The notes under the pieces: model-generated
The model's database searches: none
What the model was told of the DNA's origin: nothing
The model's input: only the letters and a program-made list of their open reading frames with translations
Assembly (NCBI RefSeq): GCF_030272615.1
Contig: NC_081406.1
Coordinates: forward strand, 216,636,997 to 216,700,996
Reading direction: 5' to 3'
Origin: Cryptomeria japonica
Taxonomy: Eukaryota; Streptophyta; Pinopsida; Cupressales; Cupressaceae
Length of the DNA stretch: 64,000 nucleotides
Shown: in pieces, positions 21,274-33,428 of the stretch
How positions within the stretch are numbered: the first letter of the stretch is position 1
How the letters are laid out: each line of letters opens with the position of its first letter
Translations under genes and position numbers: made by a program

Positions 21274-22221
21274 CTAAATATATTTAAATTTTTTTGGATA
21301 GGCCTTCTCCAAAATCTCTAGATAAGTATCCCAACTTGATTTGAAAGTGTGGGAAATATATACAAGTCCATTTAGCATATGGGCATATGACTCTTTCTCA
21401 TTCAGCTTTGTCGGTGTGGGCTTACCAGCCATATCTATACACTCTTTCTTATGTACAATTAATGAGTCCAACTAGGGACTCACCAATCCTCTATGAACTA
21501 TGGCTCTCCTTGTGATTTTATCATTTTCTCTCTCAAGAGATAAAACTTGGGCTTCTAAAACCAAAATTTGACCATCAATAGATGTAGTCAATGAATGTGA
21601 ACCATCAAAAGAGTTGACTATACCTACAATCTCCTCCCGAATATCCTTAATCCTTTTATCTGTCTCATCAGTAAGTAAACCCATGTTACAACATGCTCTA
21701 TAAATATTAGTACACTGCCTCAAAGCATTATCAATCAATTTCATCTTATCATTAATCTCCTTCTTCTTCAACTCAATCATTTGATCAGATGTAGTTCTCT
21801 TTGCCTGTGTACACCTCTCCAATGCCTCTCGGTTTGATATCAGTTGTGTAGACTGAAAGTCTTTTGAAATGTGCTTATTGATTACCTTAAGCTTACTAGA
21901 TGGGCTCACCTCATTGTCAAATTTGCACTATGGGATAAGTCTATGCAAAATAGTGATAGACTGATAAATAACCCCTTTATCCATATATCCTCCCTTTGTC
22001 ATTTTCTGTGCATCCATCATCATGAGTTCAGTAGAACTCATCTCAGGTATGCTTTTATTTTCAACCAGAGAGGTGTCAATTGACAACAATGATGGGCTCA
22101 CTACTGGTTCCCTGTTGGATTCCCCTTTCTCCTCCTCAGTTGTTTTAATGTTTATAGCTTCCTCACTTGCACCGATGGCTTCGCCACTTAGTACAGTCTC
22201 AGTAATTGTCGGCTCCTCCAT
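21274..22221 (-). pseudogene. Coiled-coil frame of unknown function near the 3' end of a copia element
   Basis: From ATG at 22221 (MEEPTITETVLSG) the frame continues to 21274, about 316 codons, with stops near 21925-21910 and at 21472. The start is acidic. The middle has heptad-like charged repeats (EINDKMKLIDNALRQCTNIY, IDGQILVLEAQVLSLEREND) that predict a coiled coil. The end is basic (YLEILEKAYPKKFKYI). No gag, protease, integrase or RT motif is visible. Its place between pol and the polypurine tract is where some copia elements carry an extra or envelope-like frame, but no signal peptide or membrane segment is seen. Confidence 0.5.
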
Positions 22222-22287
22222 AAGAACTATAACCTCATCCTATCCATTCTGATCTGGAGGACTATTATTCTCAACATTAGTAGCCTA

Positions 22288-23545
22288 TGATAGCCCTAAA
22301 AATTGATTGCATGAAATTTTCAAATTTAAGCCCAAAACATTGATTTTTAGGTTTATACTTACATCCTCTAAGAACGATTCAAGGTTTAGGGTATAGGGTT
22401 TATCAAAACTTCTTGCATTTTTGTGAAGGAAACCCTAGAAGTGATATGTTTTTTTGTTTCTTTTTTCCACTTAAAACTGAGGGTACCCTTTCCACGAGCG
22501 AGGCCATTTTATTCCCTAAGCAAAATATTGATTGACTGGTTTGTGAAATAAAATTTCCTAAGTCAAGTGCATAACTTCCCTATTATCTGTCCCCTTCTAA
22601 ATATTTATTCCTGCACTTATATTTTCCTAAGTCCAACAAGTCCTAAATACTCTGAGCATCTATTAAAGAAAGGATAGATCCAATGGCTAGCGCTTCCCCG
22701 CGATCAAAGATACAAGGATTTAAGTGACCACAACATAACAAGATTGTGTTGCATGTTATCAGTGGAAACCGATAGGGTTAGCAACACTAGTTGAAGGCAT
22801 TGTAATATCAATTCACAGGTGGTAAAGGTCAATCTACTAACAGTCCCATCAATTTGCGCGTGCTCAGAATGAATGAGGATGTTTTATCATGAGGTAAAAG
22901 GTGCTCAATTTTTAAGTCCTGGAGGAGTTGAGGAGTAGTATGCAAAGCGGTAAAGATTGAACAGATCAGATGGCCCTCATGTGATGGAAGTTACAGGGAG
23001 ATTATGGACTGCGGTATCATGAGATAATGCCACAATTTGAAATGGGGCAAGTTCTTTGTGTCTCTAATGACATTTGGTCCTTGAGGCTATACTTTACCAT
23101 TGAAGGTCGACCTAGTCGTTAATTCACCTAGGGAACCCTATATAAAGGCATCCTATCAATTCAACTTGGATATACATGACAAACCTAGCATTCGTGCATC
23201 TGTGAAGCATTCATCATAAATTATTTTCAAAGATTCAAGGCTGAATTTCATCCTTCAAGCATTGTGGAGCAAATTTACATCAATATTCATGCAAGAATGT
23301 GTGTGTGATTAGGGTTTTTCATGTTTATGTGTTTGTCATGCCATTACATTAAACATTTAAGATTACATTCAAAGATCATTTCATCATAATAAAAAATTAT
23401 AGATCTAAGGTATATCTCCTTAGCATTTATTTCAATATTTGCGTTATTTCATTCAAGGTTAATTCCAAAACTAGGGTTTGACTTAAGGGCAAAAACCCAT
23501 CCACAACCCTATTTACTTTCTCTATGTGTGTGGGAACAAGCTCAA
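22288..23545 (+). repeat. Plus-strand LTR (approximate right end)
   Basis: It begins TGATAGCCCTAAAAATTG, breaking the copia interior on its left. A strong TATA box lies at 23139, about 850 bp in, followed by transcribed-region-like sequence with two ATTAGGG/CTAGGGTTT phrases. The right end is not fixed and no target duplication was found. Confidence 0.5.
23139..23148 (+). promoter_or_regulatory. TATA box TATATAAAGG
   Basis: A good plant TATA element preceded by ACCC, positioned as an LTR promoter on the plus strand. Confidence 0.6.
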
Positions 23546-23629
23546 AATCTATACTTGATAATTCTGACAGATTTGATAGTGATGAAAAAGTTCAACTTTT
23601 GATGGTGGAAAGTTCAGAGGATGAGGGCA
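23546..23629 (+). other. Possible polyprotein tail and polypurine tract before a second LTR
   Basis: A plus-strand frame open from 23482 ends ...MVESSEDEGM with its stop at 23631-23633, inside the next LTR start (TGTAATGCCC at 23630). The purine-rich GAGGATGAGGG just before could be the polypurine tract. The coding claim is weak because the frame is short. Confidence 0.3.
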
Positions 23630-24282
23630 TGTAATGCCCACCCAAATACCCTAGAGAAACTAACCATCTATTATGAAAAAAGATATAATTTTTTTTTAAA
23701 ACATATACTAAAGTGACATATAAAACTAACTACTCATATGTATTTATTATCCATTAACAAGATATACATTTTTCATCAAGAACATAAACATAAAAACACT
23801 ATATGCAAGTAGAAATAAACACAACTCTATAATTAATCTTTCCCTAGGGTACCTCAACGTCATTACTTACTACCTCATCAAGATCATATCCATATAAGCA
23901 TAACATCATATTTACTACCATGATCCAATGGGTAATTGTATTGATTTGTGTCGCACTTTACGCTAACAGTACCTGTTCCGACCGAAATGCTTCTAGCTAG
24001 AACCCTTCTAGTCGGACTAACTTGGCGGCCACGTAGCACTCAAGTGGCAACGAATTTTTGGTCAGAAACGTTCCAGCTGGAACGCTTCTGGCTGGAACAT
24101 TTTTCGTCCTTTCAATACATTGCACTATAGAAATTTGGAAATGTTTTGAATAGTTCCAGCCAGAACCCTTCCGACTAGAATGGTTCTGACTGAAATTATC
24201 TATGTGGAATGCCAAGTGGCAGCCACATTAAAAAAATGATGATTTTCTGAAACTTGTTACTTTTGCAATAAAATTCAATAGG
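23630..24282 (+). repeat. Start of a plus-strand LTR containing a dyad-motif array
   Basis: It begins TGTAATGCCCACCC, a common gypsy LTR opening. The right end could not be located, and sequence up to 26.48 kb may belong to it. Nine copies of a 12-base dyad motif lie at 23976-24195. Confidence 0.4.
23976..24195. repeat. Nine dyad-symmetric 12-mers in three triplets
   Basis: The consensus is TTCYRRCYRGAA. Copies start at 23976, 23991, 24006; 24057, 24071, 24086; 24154, 24169, 24184. Spacing inside each triplet is 14-15 bp, and the triplets begin 81 and 97 bp apart. Two copies are perfect palindromes: TTCTAGCTAGAA at 23991 and TTCCAGCTGGAA at 24071. Copy 24057 is the most diverged. The pattern suggests repeated sites for a dimeric DNA-binding protein, or a decayed satellite. 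Confidence 0.8.
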
Positions 24283-24556
24283 TAAATTAAACTTATTAAA
24301 AAAAATAAAAAATACCCTTTTGTAGAGATCGAAGTCACAATTCTACTTATATAATTTTTATAATGTTTTGATTACATTTAATATATAAAAAATAAAAAAT
24401 ACTAGGACTAGGTATTCTTTTATTCTATAACAGGTTGGTTTGAAAACCAAAAAAAAATATTGAATCAATTCAAAAAAAAATTGAAAAAATATGGTTCACT
24501 AGAAGAGAGAGTCTTCTCCAAAAGGGTATTTTTTATTTTTTTTATTAGAATAAATT
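24283..24556. repeat. Short foldback sequence, MITE candidate
   Basis: AAAAAATACCCTTTTG at about 24306 recurs inverted as CAAAAGGGTATTTTTT at about 24519. The flanking A-rich and ATTCAAT/ATTGAAT words are also inverted, giving arms of about 45 bp around 180 bp of AT-rich DNA. No target duplication was found. Confidence 0.45.
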
Positions 24557-26490
24557 GAATAGACAAATTATGGTGGGAGACAAAAACCATCAAATTTTGG
24601 CATAATCAACTTCCAAATGCTATAACAAAGAAAATATACATAAAACATTATTATTTTTTTCATGCACTATATATATATGTCATCTATAATGGATATCAAA
24701 ATTAGAATAAAATAAGTTGATTTACATTTTCTTTTGTTGTGGGAACTTAACCCCCTGATTTTTAGCGTTTTTCAGCAGCAAAAAAATGGACTTTAAAGCT
24801 AAAAATACCATATAAATTATTGACAAAAAATTTCAAAAAATAGTAGACTTAAAATTTAACAAATTTTACACATTTTGTCTGTTTACATCATCTTCAAATT
24901 CAAAATGCAAATGACACTTTTAGGGCGACGAAATTGAACAATTATTGTTGTGTTAACCTTTTCCTTTGTAAAAGTGTGACATGGGTTTATACTTCTACCC
25001 CAATGCATTATAGCTAAACTAACCTTTCTCTTTTCATGCATACATAAAATACCTCACTATTCTATCTATCATGAAGAGGTCCATTAATAATGCAAATCCC
25101 ATTAAACCCCTAAGATTCATTTTAAAACACTAATTCCAAATTTTCCTAATCCCAATCACTTATTCAACATCCTAGCATCATTATTCCATTTCCAATACTA
25201 ATTACCACATTACTAATTGATTTCCTTAATCATCATAGACATTTAAAGAAAACTAAATACATATCTATAGAACCAATTCCATTAATGAGCATTATCCAAG
25301 ATACAAGAAAGATACATCAATATATTCACCTAACATATCGTCTACCATTCCATTTACATCAAGGAGCATATCTCTCAACCACAATATAATTATCTCCTAA
25401 ATTCTAGAAGTACATATGTCATATGAATCATATACATCAATCTAATACAAATGTCCATCCATAGCTGAAGAGATAAGATATACACATCCATGCAAGAGCA
25501 TCCAACAAAGAATATCCCAATGGAAGAAGGCATCAAACCGCTCGACCATGTGGAACCAAAGGAATCACCCCCATGCTAGGAGATGACACAAGATCCCACA
25601 CACTCTCTATATCTAGGATGACATGTAACAACCAAAGGATAACACTCCACACATCATGTAGCTAAATCAAAGCTCAATATAAACATAAGACCTCTAGAGG
25701 CTAGTCAACAAATCAAGACTCAAGGTGCTAGGACTTACATGTAAGGAAAGAGTGTCATCACATATAATCATAATGGGAACTTGGGAACCCATCCTAACAT
25801 CCATAATGCCCATGCGGAGCAATCTCAACCTTGAATGAGTAAGGGAGATTAGCTTACCTGGATCACCAAGGTCTTCACAATCCTATCCTGGATACCACCC
25901 CTAGGAAAGGAATTGGGGCCACCATAGCCATTTCTTATCTTATTATGTTGAATTACTATTACCCAACCCTCCTAGAATCAATTAATTTTAATTATCGCTT
26001 GCTTACAAGATAATTTGCCAACGAGATATCATGGCAGTCTAGACCTCAAGTAACCTAGCTATCTACTCCCCACAACCCCAATCACTCACTTGAAAGGCCA
26101 ATCCTCCTAGCATGCACCTAGACCTTAGGGTAAAATCATGCATACCACATAAACAAGGGCTCTCAATGCAATATAAATCGATAAACAAGGTTATAATGAA
26201 AAGATATACTCATGAGCATGAACAACATATGCCACTATCACAACCCTACATAGGCAACCAAGAATCATTAAACATCAAGAATCTTATTATAAAAAACATT
26301 CAATATGAGCCCAAAGAATATCCACAAGGCATTTCTCATCTTGCTCAATCCAACAATGGAATAAATCATCTCAAATCAATAAATCATTCCTAGAACAACA
26401 TCAAGAAACTCAAAAAACCTAAAATGCGAGATTGCCAAGTCAAATAATACCCAAGAGCCTCATAGAAAATATATAAACATGAGCAAGGCA
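24557..26490. other. No gene seen; retroelement-like noncoding DNA
   Basis: AT-rich sequence. The stretch at 25400-26110 has the style of LTR transcribed or leader DNA but no defined boundary. The plus-strand frame at 26112-26393 has no family features. Two related phrases ending CATCTTGCT(C/T)AA lie at about 26320 and 26490. Confidence 0.4.
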
Positions 26491-27879
26491 TCACTCATCT
26501 TGCTTAAACCAAAGAAAAAATGCTCCACCAGTTGTGGTTTTTCGGTCATCAACATTTCCTTCCCAATCAACATCTGTGTATGCTTCCAAATCAATGTTTC
26601 CTCCATATGGATCCCATAATTCATTGTCAACAGTACCTTTCAGGTATCTAAAGATTATCTTGGTAGCTATCAGGTGTGTCTCCTTAGGATTCTTCTGAAA
26701 TCTAGCAACTATACCAACTGCATGGGCAATGTCCAGTCTACTATGAACAACATAGTGTAACTTGCCAATCATTGACCCATATTCCTTATCATCAATAGAC
26801 TTAGATTCATCTTCCTTGGACAACTTACAACTTGTAACCATTGGTGTTCCAACTGGTTTACAATCACTCATGCCAAATGTCTTCAAAACCTCTTTCACAT
26901 ACTTAGACTGTGTAATGAAAATACCATTCTTCATTTGCTGAATCTGCAATCCTATGAAATTTTTTATTTCCCCTACTAAAGACATTTCAAATTTATTTTT
27001 CATTTCATCTAGAAAACTATTTTTCATGACATCATTACCTCCAAATATAATATCATGAACAAATACTTCACTGACCAGTATTTCATCTCCTTCAAACTTG
27101 AGATATATGCTACTATCATCACTGGTTCTCAGAAAGCCTATCTTCATTAGATGTGTATGAAGCCTTTCATACCATGCTCTAGGTGCCTACTTTAATCCAT
27201 ATAAATCCTTATGCAATTTGCATACCATGTCTTTCTCATTAGTCAATGCATAACCATCTGGCTTCTTTATGTATACCTCTTCTTCCAATATCCCATTCAA
27301 AAATGTAGACTTAACATCCATCTGATATACCTTGAACTTCTTATGGGCTGCAAATGCAAGTAAAGTTATGACACCTTCTAGTCTTGCCATTGGTGCAAAA
27401 TTTTCTCCATAATCTTCTCCTTCCTCTTGAGCATAACCCTTGCACACTAATCTTCCCTTGTTGCAAACTACACCACCATCTTCATTCAATTTGTTCCTAT
27501 ATACCCATTTAGTACCTATAACATTCTTGTTTACCGATCGGGCTACTAGGGTCCAAGTGTTGTTCTTCTCAGTTTTATCCAATTCCTCCTCCATAGCTTT
27601 AACCCAATAATCATCACCAAATGCCTTCTTAGCAATTCTTGGTTCAATGGTGGAGATCATGCAAGAATCCTCTCCGATTCTTCTTTTGGTTAGTACTCCA
27701 ACATCCTTATCTCCAGTAATCTGCTCAGGATTGTGATTCAGTCTCACATATGTAGGAATAACATGATCATTATCTTCAAGTTCAGATTCTTCATTTTCAT
27801 CATCTTCTTCTAAACTTATATATTCCGGTTGGATAAGTGCATCAGAATTTTCTTTGTCGATTTCAAAAACAAAATACAA
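26491..27879 (-). pseudogene. Ty1/copia reverse transcriptase and start of RNase H (3'-truncated element)
   Basis: The RT fingers/palm begin in 27879-27187: NVIGTKWVYRNKLNEDG, then [15 protein letters not shown] with the first catalytic Asp, then LHKDLYGLK, where a TAG (27189-27187) interrupts before APRAWYERLH. The reading continues 27147-26491 with the palm motif EVFVHDIIFGGND; the canonical VDD is VHD (His codon at 27057-27055), which should abolish catalysis. YFIGLQIQQ-like and RYLKGT segments follow. RNase H starts at AYTDVDWEGNVDDRKTTTGG and ends at once in unrelated sequence near 26505. The RNase H active site beyond this, the polypurine tract and the 3' LTR are missing. Confidence 0.9.
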
Positions 27880-28736
27880 GGATCTTCATCCTTTTTCTCT
27901 AAATTGGTTCCTTCTGAGACTTTAGGAAATTCATCCACTCGAACTTCAACACTCTCAACAATTCTTTGTGTCCAGTTGTTAATACATTTGTAGGCCTTAG
28001 TCTTGGTGGAGTAGCTAAGAAATATGCCTTCATCACTCTTAGCCTCAAATTTACTAATGTAATCACCTCTCTTAATAAAAGATTTGCTTACAAATATCTT
28101 AAAATAGCTAACATCACGTGATCTTCCATACCAATATTCATAAGGAGTCTTTTCCTTACCTCTCTTTACTCGAATCCAGTTCATTGTGTAGACAATTATG
28201 TTGACAACTTCTCTCCAAAAGGTTTTTGCAACACCTCCTTGTATCAACATTGTCCTAGCAGCTTCAACAACTCACAGGTTGTTTCTTTCTATGATGCCAT
28301 TCTGTTTTGGTATCCTTGATGCAGAAAGTTGTCGTTTGATACCATTCTCTTCAGAGTACCTAGTGAATTCCTCAGAAGTAAATTCACCACCTTGATCTAT
28401 TCTCAGAAATTTTATCTTCTTACCACGCTCTTTCTTAGCTAAGGCCCTGTATGCCTTGAACTTTCCAAAAGATTCAGACTTATCTTTCAAGAATGTAACC
28501 GACATCATCCTTGAGCAATCATCAATGAGAATCATGAAATATCTATCAAATTGAATGATTTTTGTTCTTATTGGTCCAAAAAGGTCTGTATGAACCAAAT
28601 CTAACAAGTTCTCTGCTGAGAAGGATTTGCTTTTGAAAGTTGAAGCAATCATCTTTCCTAACTGACATTCTTTGCAAAGAGCATTAACTAGTTTGTCTAA
28701 CTGAGGCAAACCTTTCACCATCTTGGACTTACTCAC
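27816..28736 (-). pseudogene. Ty1/copia integrase
   Basis: The zinc-binding remnant has CKECQLGKM. The core domain follows, with HTDLFGPI (Asp 1), FLRIDQGGEFTSEEF (Asp 2) and IPKQNGIIERNN (Glu 3), so the D-D-E triad survives in sequence. A stop after ERNNL (28272) separates the rest (28250-27816: ARTMLIQGGVAKTFWREVVN, KTPYEYWYGR, then a degenerate FLSYSTKTKAYKC linker). The overlap with the RT frame at 27816-27879 shows a frameshift between integrase and RT. Integrase would insert the cDNA; here it cannot be made as one polypeptide. Confidence 0.9.
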
Positions 28737-29543
28737 TGTAACAATGTTATCAAAGTTTATATGACAAAATCTCCTATGTCAAAGCTAACTATAATCTATT
28801 TTTGCAATAAAACAGTTGCTAACTTTAGAATTGAGATGAAATAGGTTACCTTTAGTTTGTTTCCTGGTTGCAATCAATTCACCTTTGTTTTCAAAGATTT
28901 TGCACATACCATTTTTAAACTCCAGTGGTTATCCTTTATCATTAAGTTGTTCCACACTCAAAAGATTGTGCTTTAGACCTTCAACCTAGTAGCCATTGTC
29001 TGCACTACTCTTCCCATTAAGAGAAATAACTCCTTTGCCTTTAACCATGCAGGGTGAGTCATTGCCAAATCTAACTACACCGCCATCAAATTCTTTCAAG
29101 GAAAGAAATTTTCTTTGATCACCAGTCATATGATGTGAACAACCACTATCAATGATCCAATCATAGGAGTTATCCATCCTAGATACTAATGCCTTCTGGT
29201 CTGATATCTCTTCCTTAATAGCTACAAACACAATATCTTCACTAGTATCTTCATCAGTGACACCACTATCAATAGTAATAAGACAATATCTCTTGCCTTT
29301 ACCATTATACTTCTTGAATTTGTCTCTCTTATGTTCATTTTCACCATTAGGACAATTAACCGCTATGTGATCAATCTTGTTGCATGCAAAACATTTTAAA
29401 GCTAGTTTACCTCTATATTTAGTAGTGCCTCTAGATAACTGCTTTGCCAACAATGCTTCAAGATCCACTAAACTATCTTCATCATCAGCATCTCTGTTGG
29501 ATCTAGATTCATAACCATGACTAGTATCTCTAATTTTTCTCAT
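28737..29543 (-). pseudogene. Ty1/copia nucleocapsid knuckle, protease and gag-pre-integrase
   Basis: The frame holds an Asp/Glu-rich lead, then a zinc knuckle CFACNKIDHIAVNC (intact CX2CX4HX4C), then the protease active site DWIIDSGCSHHMTGD at about 29160-29115 (D-S-G preserved), and FDGGVVRFGND. The frame is lost at 28986. The pre-integrase region to 28737 is degenerate in other frames (KVHNLLSV-type and FCHIN-type remnants). Confidence 0.85.
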
Positions 29544-30190
29544 AAATGGGTTAGAAACAAAAGCTCTAAATGCAGACTCAGATTTTTGTATACTACCATC
29601 ATAACTGCTTAATTCAAAAATAGTAAGCTTTCCAATGATGGAGTCAAGAGTTACCTTAGTTTTGTCAATGGACTTCGGCTCCTAAATAGCTGCAACTCGA
29701 ATAACATAGACTGGTAGCAGGGTTCTTAGTACCTTACTGATTACAGTGGCATCTTCCACTTTCCCTCATGCACTCTTAATTTTACCGACTATCTCTTTTG
29801 TCCTTTGACCATACTGCTGGATATTATCACCTTCAAACATCCTCATGTCATCAAAATTTCCTCTTAGACTCTCCTCTTTAGCAATCTTAACATGTTCATC
29901 ACCACTATAAATCTCTTCAAGTTTTTTCCATACTTCATATGTAGTTTCAAGACCATGAACATCTACATATTCAACATCAGATAGTGAACTGATAATAGCT
30001 TCCAGTGCTTGATGATTTTCTTGTTGTTCTTTCTTTTGATCATCAGTCAAAGTTCTAGTAGGTACAATTTACTAGGTTTCTACATGATCCCAATACTGAC
30101 TTCCTAGACTCTTAATGTAGATCTTCATTCTGTCACTCCATATCCTATAGTTATCTTTGTTGAACTTCAGACCTTCCTTCTTCATCATGA
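29544..30190 (-). pseudogene. Ty1/copia gag (UBN2-type)
   Basis: Gag starts at about 30190 (MMKKEGLKFNKDNYRIWSDR) and carries stops near 30070 and 29700. The middle part (30050-29766) reads ALEAIISSLSDVEYVDVHGL, then TTYEVWKKLEEIYSGDEHVK, the usual copia capsid signature. The start lies about 55 bases inside the PBS, as in other copia elements here. Confidence 0.85.
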
Positions 30191-30243
30191 TCTAGCAGAT
30201 CTTTTTCTCAAGTTGTTCGCTTAGATCTTAGAGGAACTGAGAT

Positions 30244-30255
30244 GCTCTGATACCA
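30244..30255 (-). promoter_or_regulatory. Primer-binding site, initiator tRNA-Met
   Basis: The minus strand reads TGGTATCAGAGC, a perfect 12-base match, two bases inside the LTR. Confidence 0.9.
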
Positions 30256-30257
30256 AT

Positions 30258-31675
30258 TGATGGTATGATGAAAGAATAAGTATCTGGTAGATTACTGAGA
30301 GGGGAGGGTGAATTAGTAACTACAAAAACTGATACAAACTTCTCCAACTCAAACATGCAAACTCACAAAGTAAACTTATCAATGAAATACCATTGTCAAG
30401 ATCAATACTCATAAGAATACTGGTTGACTATTATAGCAACTTAACAGTAAACAACATCAACCTTATAAACATCCAAATGCTTTATCATATGTCAATGCTT
30501 CATTTCTTAATGCTTTCGGTTATCATGCCTTATCAGAAATAATTAATCAAATCAATCATAAGATCATAACCACAAAACATTCACCACATGGCACAAGTAT
30601 TTATACATGGAAAACCCAAATAGGTAAAAGCCATGGTGAGATGAGACTCACAAGAAAATATTTGAACTCTTCTGAAGTTCGCCCTATTAGGAGCCTAGCC
30701 CGTTAAAGCTTTTACAAAAAGTCATGTTAGGAATCACCCAGTTAAGAGATTGAATACAAATGCCTTGTTAGAAGCAAATACCCTGTAAGGAGTAACCTCA
30801 GTAGAGGATTTGAGAATCCAATCTAATGGACCACCTTGTTAGAGGATTTAATAAGTAACCAAGCTTGTTAGAGCTTACCCAGTTAGGGGATTTCAATTTT
30901 GTTGTAATTGTCAAAAAATAACAGGAGTTTCTTGATCTATTTGAATAGCACTACATTTTCTTGATCAGATCCATTTAAACTTCTATCTACCTTTACTCAA
31001 ACTGTAGACTCATTCTTTGGTTAGTCAATCACACACTCAATTGATTTTTGCCAACTCTTGCCAACGCTAAACAAAACAACTTCATCGACCTTACATAAAA
31101 ATCAATTAGGTCAGCAACACAACAAAAATCTAATCCTTTCATCATCAAGATTATAAATAAGTTGGTACAAGCATGACCATTGGATTTCATAGCAATCTCA
31201 TCACATCAATCAAGAAAATCTCAACTGCTCCTTGATTACCGCTTCATCAAGCTCAGTAACTCATCACGTGCTTTGCATTAGATGCAATACATTTTGTTCC
31301 TTCCTTAGACAAAAAAATGCACCAAAATATTTTGAACTTGTCTTCATACAATGACCTTACGTGTCACCATCATTATTGCTCAACCAACATAACCAATTCA
31401 ACAACCTTAATCGGTTAGGGTTTAACAAAAACAACTGGTAGGGTTTACCAGTTACATAACATAGAAAGGGTTTAACCTTTTACTCCGATTACCGGTTCAA
31501 CTCACAAGCTTACATACCGGTTTATAATAACTTTTACAAAGCTCTTCCTATCAGTTACAAGACAATATCAATAATAACAACAATATCAACACCATTATTA
31601 ATATCATTACCCATTCAATTGACATCAATGACAACATAACATACCATTAATGCAATCTTCATGCAAATGCCAACA
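30258..31675 (-). repeat. 5' LTR of the minus copia element
   Basis: The plus strand starts TGATGGTATGATG next to the PBS and ends AAATGCCAACA, so the minus strand opens TGTTGGCATTTG as in related copia LTRs of this window. It is 1,418 bp. The 3' partner is missing because the element is truncated near 26.5 kb. Confidence 0.75.
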
Positions 31676-33428
31676 GTCACAACTTGCACCATTTAATTTC
31701 TTTCTAAGATTGAACCAAGTGTTCCTTAAAGCTATCTGCGATAAGGATGTGATTAAAGCTGGGGTTTTTTTCACCATAAAACAATGACTTAGGTTTAGTC
31801 ATGATCCGTCAGGATATCTTTTCTACAACTAAATTTGAAGTCTAAAGATATTCTACAAATCTAAGTTAAAGAACCTTGAACTAATCTAAGGAATATTTTT
31901 CCTTTTGTGTCAAGAGTTAAATAGGACATGATCATTACTCGTTCATGGAATTATCTACTTTAAAACTAAAAAAAACTTTAATTTCCTATTAATTAAAATC
32001 CTAAGTTATATGTTGAAAAGTAAAACTATTTTACGTTTGCATGAAACAAAATCTATTTTACGCTTGCACAATTTCAAACCTATTCTATCAAACATTGCAA
32101 CAACTAAATTCCATGAGTCAGTTTGATAAAAACCTTTGTTCCACTCTTAATTCCAAATTCCATCATTTCCATCAGTTACTATAAAAGCAAAATACATAAC
32201 TAAATGAAATTAAGAAAAACTACAAAACTAAGATTCTTAACGGTGCATCATTTCTCTAAGGTACTTCATCTTGAAAAATGAATAACTATGATTTCTTTCA
32301 CAATCAATTTCATCTACTCAAACTCATCACAATTTAATAGAACACAATGTAATGACATCAATGCTTAGAATATAAATGAATTTTAAACTAACATCACCTC
32401 CCTTCAATTGAGCAGGCCTTGCTCTTCCTCCAGTGGGATTCATAACACAATGATTCTTGGATTGACTTGAAATCTTCACTGAAATGAACTTCCAAAAGGA
32501 AGTAGAACAATTTTGCGGATTATAAAATATGAAACTCTAATGGTTGGCTAAGTTACAGACTATTTGACTAACTAGCTTTTACAAGAAAGCAATGGGATAT
32601 TTATACATATCATTATTTGGATTCAAAAGAAAAGTTACCCGCTTAAAACAAAGTAACAACTAAAAACTGAACTGAAGAAGACTTAATCACTAAATTAATA
32701 ACTTTAGATTGAAGTTAAAGTTCATAAAACAACTGACGGAAATAGACATAGAGGAGATCGAGGAAATCTCTCCAGCTAGAATGATCAAGAGTGTTCATCA
32801 TTCAAATGATGGTTGAACTAGAGTTCAAGACTATTTGTCTGTTTGTTAGATTTAAACACATTTGAAAATGCATTCAAAAAAATAGAATAGAATACTAAGG
32901 AAATCATTTTGAACATTCAGCCATTCATCCATTTAATAAGAAAAAGTGAGGCATTTAATCACAAAATATTATCTCCAATATAATTCCTAATTAGCATAAT
33001 ATAATAGTAGAAAAGAGTAAACATGCATGCATTATATCTGCCACTAGGAATAATAGTTCACAAAATATTAAAAGTTTTAAGTAGAAAGTATAATTAAAAG
33101 TAACATCATTATTGCTCATCATTTCCTCCCACTCCTGCTATGAACCATGTCCTCATGGTTGATCTGGTATATACTTGTTATGTTTCTCAATCCAAAGGAT
33201 TAGGTATAGACATTTGAATTTATATTGATGGTATGGTGTAGGAGGTACATATCCATTCCACTATTCAATTGTATCAGTCCATTCTCTTAAGACTGTCCTT
33301 GCAAAGTTACTGGATGCATTTAATTAAGGTGATGAAATGATTATCAATGGAGGCCTAAACCTCATTCCTACCCAACGTATTTACTGATTTTCAATAATCC
33401 TGATGATCGACCTTTCTTTGTTTAAGCT
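31676..33428. other. No clear gene; retroelement-like noncoding DNA
   Basis: AT-rich sequence. The minus strand at 33120-33420 may be a decayed continuation of the frame at 33429-33692. No motif is strong enough to name. Confidence 0.4.

Noticed and set aside
23976..24195. Heat-shock element array
   Set aside because: TTC and GAA half-sites are 6 bp apart, not 2 bp, so the heat-shock factor spacing is not met.
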